A DNA stretch of 7,877 bases from an uncultured Collinsella sp. (GTDB lineage: Bacteria > Actinomycetota > Coriobacteriia > Coriobacteriales > Coriobacteriaceae), in assembly GCA_902475825.1 (NCBI GenBank), contig CABSBA010000069.1, positions 1 to 7,877 on the forward strand. Reading direction: 5' to 3'. The notes under the pieces were generated by a model. The model worked only from the letters and a program-made list of their open reading frames with translations, was not told the origin of the DNA and made no database searches. Shown in pieces: positions 1 through 7,877 of this stretch. A program made the translations under genes and the position numbers. How positions within the stretch are numbered: the first letter of the stretch is position 1; every line of letters begins with the position of its first letter.

Positions 1-1044
1 GCCATCGACGCTATCCTCAATCAGCGCGGCAAGGGCATGGTCTGCATCTATGTCGCCATCGGCCAGAAGGCTTCCACGGTTGCCAACATCCGTGAGACCC
101 TCGCCCAGCACGGTGCGCTCGACTACACCATCATCGTTTCGGCAACCGCTGCCGATTCCGCCCCTATGCAGTACATCGCGCCTATGGCCGGTGCCGCTAT
201 CGGCGAGTTCTTCATGTACAACGGCGAGGACGGTAAGCCCGCCAGCGAGACCAACCCCGGCGGCCACGTGCTCGTCATCTACGACGACCTGTCCAAGCAG
301 GCCGTGGCCTACCGTCAGATGTCGTTGACGCTGCATCGTCCGCCCGGACGCGAGGCCTATCCTGGCGACATCTTCTACCTGCACTCTCGTCTGCTCGAGC
401 GTGCCGTCAAGATGTCCAAGAAGAACGGTTACGGCTCCATGACGGCCCTGCCGATCATCGAGACCCAGGACGGCGACGTCTCGGCCTACATTCCGACCAA
501 CGTCATTTCCATTACCGATGGTCAGATCTACCTGCAGTCCGAGCTCTTCTTCCAGGGTCAGCGCCCGGCAGTCGACGTGGGCATCTCCGTGTCCCGCGTC
601 GGTGGCGACGCTCAGACCAAGGCCATGAAGCAGGTTGCCGGCAACCTTCGTCTGGACCTCGCTTCGTACCAGGAGCTCGCTGGCTTTACCCAGTTCGGCT
701 CCGACCTTGACGAGGCTACTCAGAAGCAGCTGACCCATGGTGCCCGCATGACCGAGCTCCTTAAGCAGCCGCGCTACAAGCCATTTGAGGTTGGCGAGCA
801 GATTGCAGTTCTGTTTGCAGGCAACGAGGGCTTCCTCGACGATCTCGAGATTGCCGACGTGCTGCCTTTCCGCGCTGAGCTTATCGAGTACCTGGACAAC
901 GGCTTTGGCTCGCTGCTCGACAAGGTTCGCGCCAAGAAGATCGACGACGATACCAAGGCTGAGCTCTTGCGCGTCATCGGCGACTTCAAGCAGCAGTTCA
1001 TGGCCAAGCACCATGCCGATACGACTGGATCAGAGGAGAACTAA
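1..1044 (+). CDS. atpA: ATP synthase F1 subunit alpha, 3' part (5' end outside window)
   Basis: Alpha subunit of the F1 ATPase head, on the cytoplasmic face of the membrane. It holds the non-catalytic nucleotide sites and supplies the arginine finger to the catalytic beta sites. The frame is open from base 1, and the visible 347 residues begin with AIDAILNQ, which in this family directly follows the P-loop, so roughly the first third is missing. Visible landmarks are VAIGQK, the YDDLSKQ segment (bases 280-300), [16 protein letters not shown] and [10 protein letters not shown] motifs, [12 protein letters not shown], and GISVSRVGG with the arginine finger at bases 595-597. The helical C-terminal domain is complete. 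One oddity is an extra dozen or so residues (bases 226-261) just before [12 protein letters not shown], where the bacterial alpha subunits I recall have only a short turn. An AGAGGAG near the 3' end (1032-1038) serves atpG. Identification is secure. Confidence 0.98.
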   Translation, partial: AIDAILNQRGKGMVCIYVAIGQKASTVANIRETLAQHGALDYTIIVSATAADSAPMQYIAPMAGAAIGEFFMYNGEDGKPASETNPGGHVLVIYDDLSKQAVAYRQMSLTLHRPPGREAYPGDIFYLHSRLLERAVKMSKKNGYGSMTALPIIETQDGDVSAYIPTNVISITDGQIYLQSELFFQGQRPAVDVGISVSRVGGDAQTKAMKQVAGNLRLDLASYQELAGFTQFGSDLDEATQKQLTHGARMTELLKQPRYKPFEVGEQIAVLFAGNEGFLDDLEIADVLPFRAELIEYLDNGFGSLLDKVRAKKIDDDTKAELLRVIGDFKQQFMAKHHADTTGSEEN

Positions 1045-1049
1045 GCCCT

Positions 1050-3412
<2,363 letters not shown>

Positions 3413-3415
3413 GTT

Positions 3416-3808
3416 ATGCGTATCCGCATCGTGTGCCCCGTGAGCCTCGCCTATGAGGGTGACGCTGCGTTTGTGTCGATTCCGTCTACGGATGGCGAGT
3501 TTGGCGTTTTACCTGCTCACTCCAGCGAAATCTGCACGATCGACCGCGGTTACGTTCGCGTTTCCGATAAGGCCATGGGCACTGTCGACCACACGTTTGC
3601 CGTGGTCGGCGGCTACGCCCAGGTCGCGGACAATGTCGTGACCGTCCTCGCCGAGCGCGCTTGCGATTTGGCGACCGTCGATGCCGACAAGGTTAAAGCT
3701 GATATTCAAGGTTTTGAAGAGAAGCTGGGTAATTTGTCGGAGGATGATGCACGCCGCGCCTACCTCTATAATGAAATCGCATGGTGTAAGCTCAAGCTTG
3801 CCCAATAG
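3416..3808 (+). CDS. atpC: ATP synthase F1 subunit epsilon
   Basis: Epsilon subunit, part of the rotor stalk and an inhibitor of ATP hydrolysis through its movable C-terminal helices. The 130 residues are the normal size. The N-terminal beta-sandwich is recognisable from VSIPSTDGEFGVLPAH (about residues 20-35) and FAVVGGYAQVADNVVTVLAERA (61-82). It is followed by a two-helix C-terminal domain (about 87-130). The ATP-binding motif described for Bacillus epsilon, I(L)DXXRA, aligns here with VDADKV (88-93), so it is degraded. A DDARRA stretch lies later, in the second helix. The start ATG is 3 bases after the atpD stop, with GAGGAG (3401-3406) nine bases upstream. It is the last gene of the atp operon. 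The final 150 bases are visibly richer in A and T than the rest of the operon and include a perfect TATAAT. Confidence 0.95.
   Translation: MRIRIVCPVSLAYEGDAAFVSIPSTDGEFGVLPAHSSEICTIDRGYVRVSDKAMGTVDHTFAVVGGYAQVADNVVTVLAERACDLATVDADKVKADIQGFEEKLGNLSEDDARRAYLYNEIAWCKLKLAQ
3767..3772 (+). promoter_or_regulatory. Possible -10 box inside atpC (candidate murA promoter)
   Basis: A perfect TATAAT hexamer sits in the end of atpC, where the coding sequence is locally A/T-rich. The 16-19-base window upstream offers only weak -35 matches and there is no extended -10 TG, so this may be chance. If real, transcription would start near 3779 and give murA a leader of about 118 bases that includes the hairpins at 3812-3883. 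Confidence 0.25.
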
Positions 3809-3811
3809 TCA

Positions 3812-3840
3812 AACGCTTTAGCGTTCGACCATTTGCGAAC
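3812..3840 (+). other. Two overlapping small hairpins after atpC
   Basis: AACGC (3812-3816) pairs with GCGTT (3821-3825) around a TTTA loop. GTTCG (3823-3827) pairs with CGAAC (3836-3840) around an 8-base loop. The two share bases 3823-3825, so they cannot both form fully. Both are only 5 bp, and neither has a U-tract. They lie directly upstream of the strong terminator at 3845-3883. Confidence 0.4.
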
Positions 3841-3844
3841 ACAT

Positions 3845-3883
3845 CATGCCCGGGATGGCCCAGCCACCCCGGGCATGCTTTTT
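3845..3883 (+). terminator. Intrinsic terminator between atpC and murA
   Basis: CATGCCCGGG (3845-3854) and CCCGGGCATG (3868-3877) form a perfect 10-bp stem. After an A-C mismatch, TGGC (3856-3859) pairs with GCCA (3863-3866) around a CCA loop. A T-run (3879-3883) follows after one C. This is a strong Rho-independent terminator for the atp operon. Its T-run ends one base before the murA ribosome binding site, so it also lies in the 5' leader of any murA transcript and could act as an attenuator. Confidence 0.88.
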
Positions 3884-3884
3884 G

Positions 3885-3890
3885 AAAGGG
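3885..3890 (+). promoter_or_regulatory. Ribosome binding site of murA
   Basis: AAAGGG lies six bases before the TTG at 3897. It supports TTG as the start codon, because an in-frame TAG at 3891-3893 rules out any earlier start and no in-frame ATG occurs nearby downstream. Confidence 0.7.
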
Positions 3891-3896
3891 TAGACC

Positions 3897-5180
3897 TTGG
3901 ATATTATCCGCGTTGAGGGTGGCCACGCCATCGGAGGTTCCGTGCCTGTTTCGGGTGCTAAAAACTCCGCGCTCAAACTTATGGCGGCAACGCTTCTGGC
4001 GCCGGGCAAGACGACGCTGCGGAACGTGCCCGATATTTCCGATGTCCACGTGATGGGCAAGGTGCTCAAGGGCATGGGCGCTACGATCGATGTTCTCGAC
4101 GAGCACACGCTCGAGATCGATACCTCCCAGGTCGATTCTTGGGAGGCCCCCTACGAGCTCGTCGCTAAGATGCGTGCTTCCACCGCCGTCATGGGCCCCC
4201 TGCTGGGTCGTTTCCATCGCGCCAAGATCGCCATGCCGGGCGGCTGCAACCTGGGTGCTCGCAAGATCGATATGCATATCTTGGGTCTCGAGGCTCTGGG
4301 CGTCGAGTTCGACACCGCCCACGGCTACATCAACGCCAGTGCTCCCCAGGGTCTGCACGGCACCACCGTCACGCTCGAATTCGCGAGCGTGGGCGCCACC
4401 GAGAACCTCATCATGGCTGCCGTGCGCGCACAGGGCACCACGGTTATCGACAACGCTGCCCGCGAGCCCGAGATCGTCGACCTTGCCAACATGCTCAACG
4501 AGATGGGTGCCAAGATCGTCGGCGCAGGCACGCCCGTCGTGACCATCGAGGGCGTGGAGGAGCTGCATCCCGTTACCCATTGCGTGGTGGGTGACCGCAT
4601 CGAGGCCGGCACCTTTATCGTCGCCGGCGCCCTCATGGCCGATGAGCGCGGCGTCGATGTTACGGGCTTCTGCCCCATCCACCTGGGAATGGTGCTCAAA
4701 AAGATGGAACTTATGGGCATCGAGTGCGAGCGTATCGAGAACGGCGTCCACGTCAATCGCGTCGAGCGCATCAGGCCGGTCGATATCCAGACGCTTCCGT
4801 TCCCGGGTTTCCCGACCGACATGCAGGCGCAGATCATGGTGCTTTCGGCCCTTGCCGACGGAAGCTCCGTAATTACCGAGAACATCTTCGAGAACCGCTT
4901 CATGTTCGCCTCCGAGCTCGTGCGTATGGGTGCCGATATTCGTATCGAGAGCCATCACGCCATGATTCACGGCGTCAAGGGCTTCTCGGGCGCACAGGTC
5001 ACCTCACCCGACCTGCGTGGCGGCGCGGCGCTTGTGGTTGCCGGTCTTATCGCCGATGGCGTTACCGAGGTCTCGGCCATCCATCACATCAAACGTGGCT
5101 ACGAGCAGTTTGTCGAAAAGCTGCAGGCGCTTGGCGCGCATGTCGAACATGCCACCGTTCCCGATCCCGTCATCTACTAA
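3897..5180 (+). CDS. murA: UDP-N-acetylglucosamine 1-carboxyvinyltransferase (MurA)
   Basis: MurA transfers enolpyruvate from phosphoenolpyruvate to UDP-GlcNAc in the cytoplasm, the first committed step of peptidoglycan synthesis and the target of fosfomycin. The 427-residue length is typical. The N-terminal SGAKNSAL places the conserved K22 and N23 at their usual positions. The active-site loop reads MPGGCNLGARK with the catalytic cysteine at residue 117, so the enzyme is of the Cys type normally inhibited by fosfomycin. FPTDMQAQ contains the conserved general-base aspartate (D308). The C-terminal part has the usual GGAALVVAGLIADG segment. The start is a TTG: an in-frame stop lies two codons upstream, and any later start would remove K22. 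murA near atpC also occurs in Bacillus and mycobacteria. A strong terminator ends just before its ribosome binding site, so expression probably depends on read-through. Confidence 0.97.
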   Translation: MDIIRVEGGHAIGGSVPVSGAKNSALKLMAATLLAPGKTTLRNVPDISDVHVMGKVLKGMGATIDVLDEHTLEIDTSQVDSWEAPYELVAKMRASTAVMGPLLGRFHRAKIAMPGGCNLGARKIDMHILGLEALGVEFDTAHGYINASAPQGLHGTTVTLEFASVGATENLIMAAVRAQGTTVIDNAAREPEIVDLANMLNEMGAKIVGAGTPVVTIEGVEELHPVTHCVVGDRIEAGTFIVAGALMADERGVDVTGFCPIHLGMVLKKMELMGIECERIENGVHVNRVERIRPVDIQTLPFPGFPTDMQAQIMVLSALADGSSVITENIFENRFMFASELVRMGADIRIESHHAMIHGVKGFSGAQVTSPDLRGGAALVVAGLIADGVTEVSAIHHIKRGYEQFVEKLQALGAHVEHATVPDPVIY

Positions 5181-5181
5181 T

Positions 5182-5186
5182 GCAGG
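5182..5186 (+). promoter_or_regulatory. Ribosome binding site of the LCP gene
   Basis: GCAGG lies six bases before the ATG at 5193 and directly abuts an in-frame TTG at 5187. The spacing therefore favours the ATG as the start of the LCP gene. Confidence 0.5.
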
Positions 5187-5192
5187 TTGCCT

Positions 5193-6419
5193 ATGTTTAA
5201 CAAGAAACCCCTAGCGGATAACACCCGAAGACCCTCGACTGGTGCGCAGGCCAAGATCTACAGCCGCGACAATGTCGCACGCTATTCCGAGCGCGCCCGT
5301 CAGCGCCGTCGCGGCCGCACGGTTCGCCGCGTAGCTCTCATCGCCGTACTCGGCGTGCTGCTGAGCGCCACGACTGCTGCGGGTCTGTGGTTTGCCACTA
5401 TCATGGGCAAGCTTGGCGACTCCAATGTCATTACCAACAACCTGCGCCAGATTCTGGTCGATACCAATGAGGCAAAAGATCCGTTCTACGTGTTGCTTCT
5501 TGGTACCGACGGTCGTCCGGGCGAGGATACGTATCGTGCCGACTCGATTATCCTGGCGCGCATCGACCCCACGCAAAAGCAGGCGACGCTCATTTCCGTT
5601 CCGCGCGACACCAAGGTCGTGTACAAGGGCGAGACCATGAAGATCAACGCCTGCCACACCGTTGGCGGCGCCGAGGCCATGGTCCAGGCGGTCAACGAGC
5701 TGTGCGGCGTGCAGATTTCTCACTATGCCGAGGTCAGCTTTGACGGCATGCAGTCGCTTATTGATTCGGTTGGCGGTATCGACATCAACGCGACCGACGA
5801 CGTCGACGATCCCGAGCACCTGGATATTAAGATTACCGCTGGTCAGCAGCATATGGACGGCGCTACTGCCCTTACCTATGCCCGCTGCCGCTACACCTAT
5901 GCCGACGGCGACTACACGCGCATGCGCCATCAGCGTCAGGTGCTTGGCGCCCTTGCCAACCAGATTCTCAATAACTTCGATGCCACGAAGATCTTTGGCC
6001 TGGTTAATTCGCTGTCCGATATGCTCGTAACCGATATGAGCGTTCAGGATATCGTCTCCACGGTTAATGCCATGCGCGGCATGGATGTCGAGGGCATCTA
6101 CTCGGCCAACCTGCCTTCGTATGCTGACGACAGCACTATGATCGACGGCGTGAGCTATGTCTTTGTCTACGAAGACGAGCTTAAGGAAATGATGGCCCGC
6201 GTCGACGCCGGTGAGGATCCCAAGGGCCCCAACACCATGGGCCTTTCAGACGGCTCCAGCTCCACGATCGGTGACCTCAACAACAATACGTCCGAGGACT
6301 ACGCATATGGCACCGCGACCTCGTCGGGTGGCTCGGACGATTCCGACGATTCGAGCGACGGCTCCGATTACTACGAAGAGCCCACCGGTGACGGCAACGG
6401 CTACGAAGCCAACTATTAG
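5193..6419 (+). CDS. LytR-CpsA-Psr (LCP) family cell-wall glycopolymer ligase
   Basis: A membrane-anchored LCP protein of 408 residues. The family moves undecaprenyl-linked glycopolymers (teichoic acids, capsule or similar) onto peptidoglycan outside the membrane; older databases call it a LytR transcriptional regulator. Residues 1-46 are basic and cytoplasmic, with arginine clusters at 35-46. One membrane helix follows (about 47-71), giving an N-in, C-out topology. The LCP domain runs from about 97 to 300: LLLGTDGR, then RADSIILARIDP (R115, D117), SVPRDT (R138, D139), VGGIDIN, ALTYARCRY and DGDYTRMRHQRQVL (R243, R245). Three cysteines (154, 171, 232) lie in this external domain. The tail from about 340 is rich in Asp, Ser, Gly and Tyr and looks disordered and acidic. 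The gene lies 12 bases after murA, so the two are probably cotranscribed. The polymer handled cannot be told from the sequence. Confidence 0.93.
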   Translation: MFNKKPLADNTRRPSTGAQAKIYSRDNVARYSERARQRRRGRTVRRVALIAVLGVLLSATTAAGLWFATIMGKLGDSNVITNNLRQILVDTNEAKDPFYVLLLGTDGRPGEDTYRADSIILARIDPTQKQATLISVPRDTKVVYKGETMKINACHTVGGAEAMVQAVNELCGVQISHYAEVSFDGMQSLIDSVGGIDINATDDVDDPEHLDIKITAGQQHMDGATALTYARCRYTYADGDYTRMRHQRQVLGALANQILNNFDATKIFGLVNSLSDMLVTDMSVQDIVSTVNAMRGMDVEGIYSANLPSYADDSTMIDGVSYVFVYEDELKEMMARVDAGEDPKGPNTMGLSDGSSSTIGDLNNNTSEDYAYGTATSSGGSDDSDDSSDGSDYYEEPTGDGNGYEANY

Positions 6420-6422
6420 AGT

Positions 6423-6446
6423 TACGCGGGCTTACCAGCCCGCGTA
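6423..6446 (+). other. Perfect hairpin just after the LCP stop codon
   Basis: TACGCGGGCT (6423-6432) and AGCCCGCGTA (6437-6446) form a perfect 10-bp stem with a TACC loop, starting four bases after the stop codon. No T-run follows, so it is not a standard intrinsic terminator. It could protect the 3' end of the mRNA or act together with the terminator further down. Confidence 0.65.
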
Positions 6447-6462
6447 GCGGCTCGACGCTGCG

Positions 6463-6568
6463 CGACGCCCAGAGCGACAATTTGTCATTCAAAAGGCACG
6501 GCATGACCAGAAGGTCTATGCGTCAATGCCCTGCCTTTTTCATGCCAACTTGTTCGCTCTGGACGTCG
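6463..6568. repeat. Long imperfect inverted repeat enclosing a terminator
   Basis: The left arm (6463-6480) pairs with the right arm (6550-6568) over 17 bp, with one mismatch (C6468 against A6563) and one bulged T (6553). The 69 bases between the arms contain a second, separate inverted repeat (6491-6539). The whole could fold as one long stem with an internal loop, as RNA or as a DNA cruciform. It lies in the 261-base gap between convergent genes. I cannot tell whether it is a dispersed repeat, since only one copy is in view. Confidence 0.6.
6491..6540 (+). terminator. Probable intrinsic terminator of the murA-LCP unit
   Basis: AAAAGGCA then GGCAT (6491-6498, 6500-6504) pair with ATGCC then TGCCTTTT (6526-6530, 6532-6539), with a single C-C mismatch. 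GAC (6505-6507) pairs with GTC (6522-6524) past a bulged A. The stem ends in a run of five T (6536-6540). The A-run on the other side makes it usable, less well, in the reverse direction too. Confidence 0.75.
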
Positions 6569-6601
6569 TTCGCTGACGTTGATTCAACCAGCGATGCCGA
6601 C
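6565..6601. other. Additional hairpin downstream of the long inverted repeat
   Basis: CGCTG (6571-6575) pairs with CAGCG (6589-6593) and GTTG (6578-6581) with CAAC (6585-6588), around an ATT loop with a 2-base bulge. GTCG (6565-6568) can also pair with CGAC (6598-6601). Those outer bases overlap the right arm of the long inverted repeat, so the two structures compete at 6565-6568. Confidence 0.45.
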
Positions 6602-6616
6602 TACACCCCTTGCAGC

Positions 6617-6660
6617 AAAAAATCGCCCCGTTCTCGGTTGAGGACGGGGCGATTCGTCTT
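6617..6660. terminator. pepT: Bidirectional terminator between the LCP gene and pepT
   Basis: AATCGCCCCG (6621-6630) and CGGGGCGATT (6645-6654) form a perfect 10-bp stem. It is extended by TTCTC (6631-6635) against GAGGA (6640-6644), with one G-T pair and a GGTT loop. Read on the - strand it ends in a run of six T (A-run at 6617-6622), which makes it the terminator of pepT, 26 bases past that gene's stop codon. On the + strand TCTTTT (6656-6661) follows, so it can also stop read-through from the LCP gene. Confidence 0.88.
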
Positions 6661-6680
6661 TTGGGCTTATGCAGCCAGTC

Positions 6681-7877
6681 TTATGCGAAACGGGCGACGA
6701 GATCCTGCAGGACGTCGGTCATCTTGACGAGCGAGCTGACCGGGACAAACTCGTTGACGCCGTGGTAACAGTAGCCGCCTGTCGAGAGGTTGGGGCAGGG
6801 CAGGCCGCGGAACGACAGCTGTGCGCCGTCGGTGCCGCCGCGAATCGGCAGTACTTGGGGCTCAACGCCGCAGGCAAGGTAGGCTTCCTTGGCAACATCA
6901 ATAAGCTCGGGATAGTCACGAACGATCTCGGCCATATTTCGATACTGCTGCTTAATCTCGACCGTTACGCGCTCCTCGCCCAGTCGCTGGTTGAGCAGTG
7001 CGGCGGCGGCATTCATCAGCTCGAGTTTCTGCTGGAACTTGGCGGCATCGTGATCACGGACGATATAGCGCGCCGTGGCATGGTCGACCGTTGCCGAGAC
7101 GCCCTCAAGGTGATAGAAGCCCTCGTAGCCCTCGGTGTATTCCGGGCGCTGCTCGTAGGGGAGCAGGGCGTTGAAGTCGCAGAACAGGTTGCCCGCGTTG
7201 ACCATGCGCCCCTTGGCGTCGCCGGGGTGAATGGACTGGCCCTCAAAGCGAACGGTTGCCTCGGCGGCGTTGAAGCACTCCCACTCAAGCTCGCCAACCG
7301 GACCGCCGTCGACCGTGTAAGCGTACTTGCAGCCGAAGGCCTCGATATCCAACAGCTCGGCACCGTGACCGATTTCCTCGTCCGGGCAGAAGCAAATGCC
7401 GAGCGCGGGATGGGGCAGGGAGGGATCCTGCGCGATGCGTGCGACAAGCGCCATGATTTCGGCGACACCCGCCTTGTCGTCGGCGCCCAGCAGCGTAGTT
7501 CCGTCGGTGCAGACAAGGTCCTCACCCACCAGGTTGTTGAGGGCAGGAAGTTTGGCGGTGCTCATGGACACGGGCTTGCCGTCGACGATGCCGCAAACCA
7601 GATCGCCGCCCTCGTAGTGCACGATGTGCGGCGCTACGCCGGCGCCCGGCGCGACCTCGGTGGTATCGAGGTGCGCGATCAGGCCCAGGGCGGGCTTATT
7701 CTCGGAACCGGCGCTAGCGGGAATGTGCGCGCAGACATAGGCGTTTTCGGTTACATGGGCATCGGTTGCACCCAGCTCGCGCAGTTCTTCGGCAAGCACG
7801 TTGGCAAGGTCGAACTGTACGGTGCTCGACGGCACCTGGTCGCAGTTGGCATCCTCGGACTGCGTGTTGATCTGGAC
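6681..7877 (-). CDS. pepT: Peptidase T (tripeptide aminopeptidase), N-terminus outside window
   Basis: A cytoplasmic di-zinc aminopeptidase of the M20 family that removes the N-terminal residue from tripeptides, a late step in peptide use. The frame stays open to the window edge. The visible 398 residues begin VQINTQSEDA, which matches PepT from about residue 12, so only the first dozen or so residues are missing. Numbering from the first visible residue, the metal and catalytic residues are all present: H69 and D71 in AHLDTTE, D133 in GADDKAG, E167 and E168 in PDEEIG, D190 in YTVDGG, and H372 in YHGVNEF. The dimerisation domain lies in between, with the family segments HPGDAKGRMVNA and TEGYEGFYHLEG. 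GGTDGAQLSF near the C-terminus is also typical. It is convergent with the LCP gene and has no evident functional link to it. Its promoter lies outside the window. Confidence 0.96.
   Translation of the reverse strand, partial: VQINTQSEDANCDQVPSSTVQFDLANVLAEELRELGATDAHVTENAYVCAHIPASAGSENKPALGLIAHLDTTEVAPGAGVAPHIVHYEGGDLVCGIVDGKPVSMSTAKLPALNNLVGEDLVCTDGTTLLGADDKAGVAEIMALVARIAQDPSLPHPALGICFCPDEEIGHGAELLDIEAFGCKYAYTVDGGPVGELEWECFNAAEATVRFEGQSIHPGDAKGRMVNAGNLFCDFNALLPYEQRPEYTEGYEGFYHLEGVSATVDHATARYIVRDHDAAKFQQKLELMNAAAALLNQRLGEERVTVEIKQQYRNMAEIVRDYPELIDVAKEAYLACGVEPQVLPIRGGTDGAQLSFRGLPCPNLSTGGYCYHGVNEFVPVSSLVKMTDVLQDLVARFA

Noticed and set aside
3845..3883. Riboswitch or T-box upstream of murA
   Set aside because: The leader is too short and lacks any recognisable aptamer or T-box sequence. 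Only the terminator and small hairpins can be supported.
3792..4970. Long open frame of 392 codons on the - strand, antisense to murA
   Set aside because: Same artefact: a His- and Asp-rich translation with no known motifs, opposite a certain murA. It also runs through the terminator.
5187..5189. TTG as an alternative start of the LCP gene, two codons earlier
   Set aside because: It directly abuts the GCAGG ribosome binding site, which is too close. The ATG at 5193 has a normal 6-base spacing.
5180..5200. Six-codon frame starting at the ATG that overlaps the murA stop (TAATG) and ending just past the LCP start
   Set aside because: No ribosome binding site at the right distance, and it is too short to judge; most likely chance. 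It could at most help reinitiation at the LCP start.
6482..6727. Open frame of 81 codons on the + strand in the intergenic gap
   Set aside because: It runs through three hairpins and into the end of pepT, has no ribosome binding site, and its composition is not protein-like.
7833..7835. GTG as the start of pepT
   Set aside because: The frame continues upstream to the window edge with residues matching PepT (NTQSED), so this is an internal valine and the true start lies outside the window.

Overview
The window is a block of housekeeping genes from a high-GC Gram-positive bacterium. The protein sequences and the gene order (end of an F-type ATP synthase operon, then murA, then a LytR-CpsA-Psr cell-wall ligase) fit the Actinomycetota, most likely class Coriobacteriia and a Collinsella-like organism. 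The genus is an inference from recalled sequence similarity, not from a search.

Bases 1-3808 hold the distal half of the ATP synthase operon on the + strand, in the canonical order atpA (5' end cut by the window edge), atpG, atpD, atpC. The genes are tightly packed: 5-base gap, 1-base TAATG overlap, 3-base gap. Each has a purine-rich ribosome binding site inside the end of the gene before it, so they are surely one transcription and translation unit. They encode F1 subunits alpha, gamma, beta and epsilon, with catalytic motifs intact.

Bases 3809-3896 are a short, highly structured spacer: two small overlapping hairpins, then a strong intrinsic terminator whose U-tract ends only 13 bases before the murA start. 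There is no room for a promoter between terminator and murA. murA transcripts must therefore cross the hairpin, by read-through from the atp operon or from a promoter upstream such as a TATAAT inside atpC. This is the most interesting regulatory hypothesis here.

Bases 3897-6419 carry murA (TTG start, first committed step of peptidoglycan synthesis) and, 12 bases later, a membrane-anchored LytR-CpsA-Psr protein (attachment of glycopolymers to the wall). They look like a two-gene cell-envelope unit.

Bases 6420-6680 contain no gene but are dense in secondary structure: a 10-bp hairpin right after the stop codon, a terminator nested inside a second inverted repeat spanning about 106 bases, a further hairpin, and a bidirectional terminator shared with the convergent gene. 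Bases 6681-7877 on the - strand are pepT (peptidase T), whose first dozen or so residues lie beyond the window.

I see no mobile element, CRISPR array, RNA gene, phage gene or defence system. The honest reading is a conserved core region with a few points of interest: the murA leader, the structured intergenic region, a small insertion in the ATP synthase alpha subunit, and an acidic tail on the LCP protein. I do not see a convincing undescribed system.
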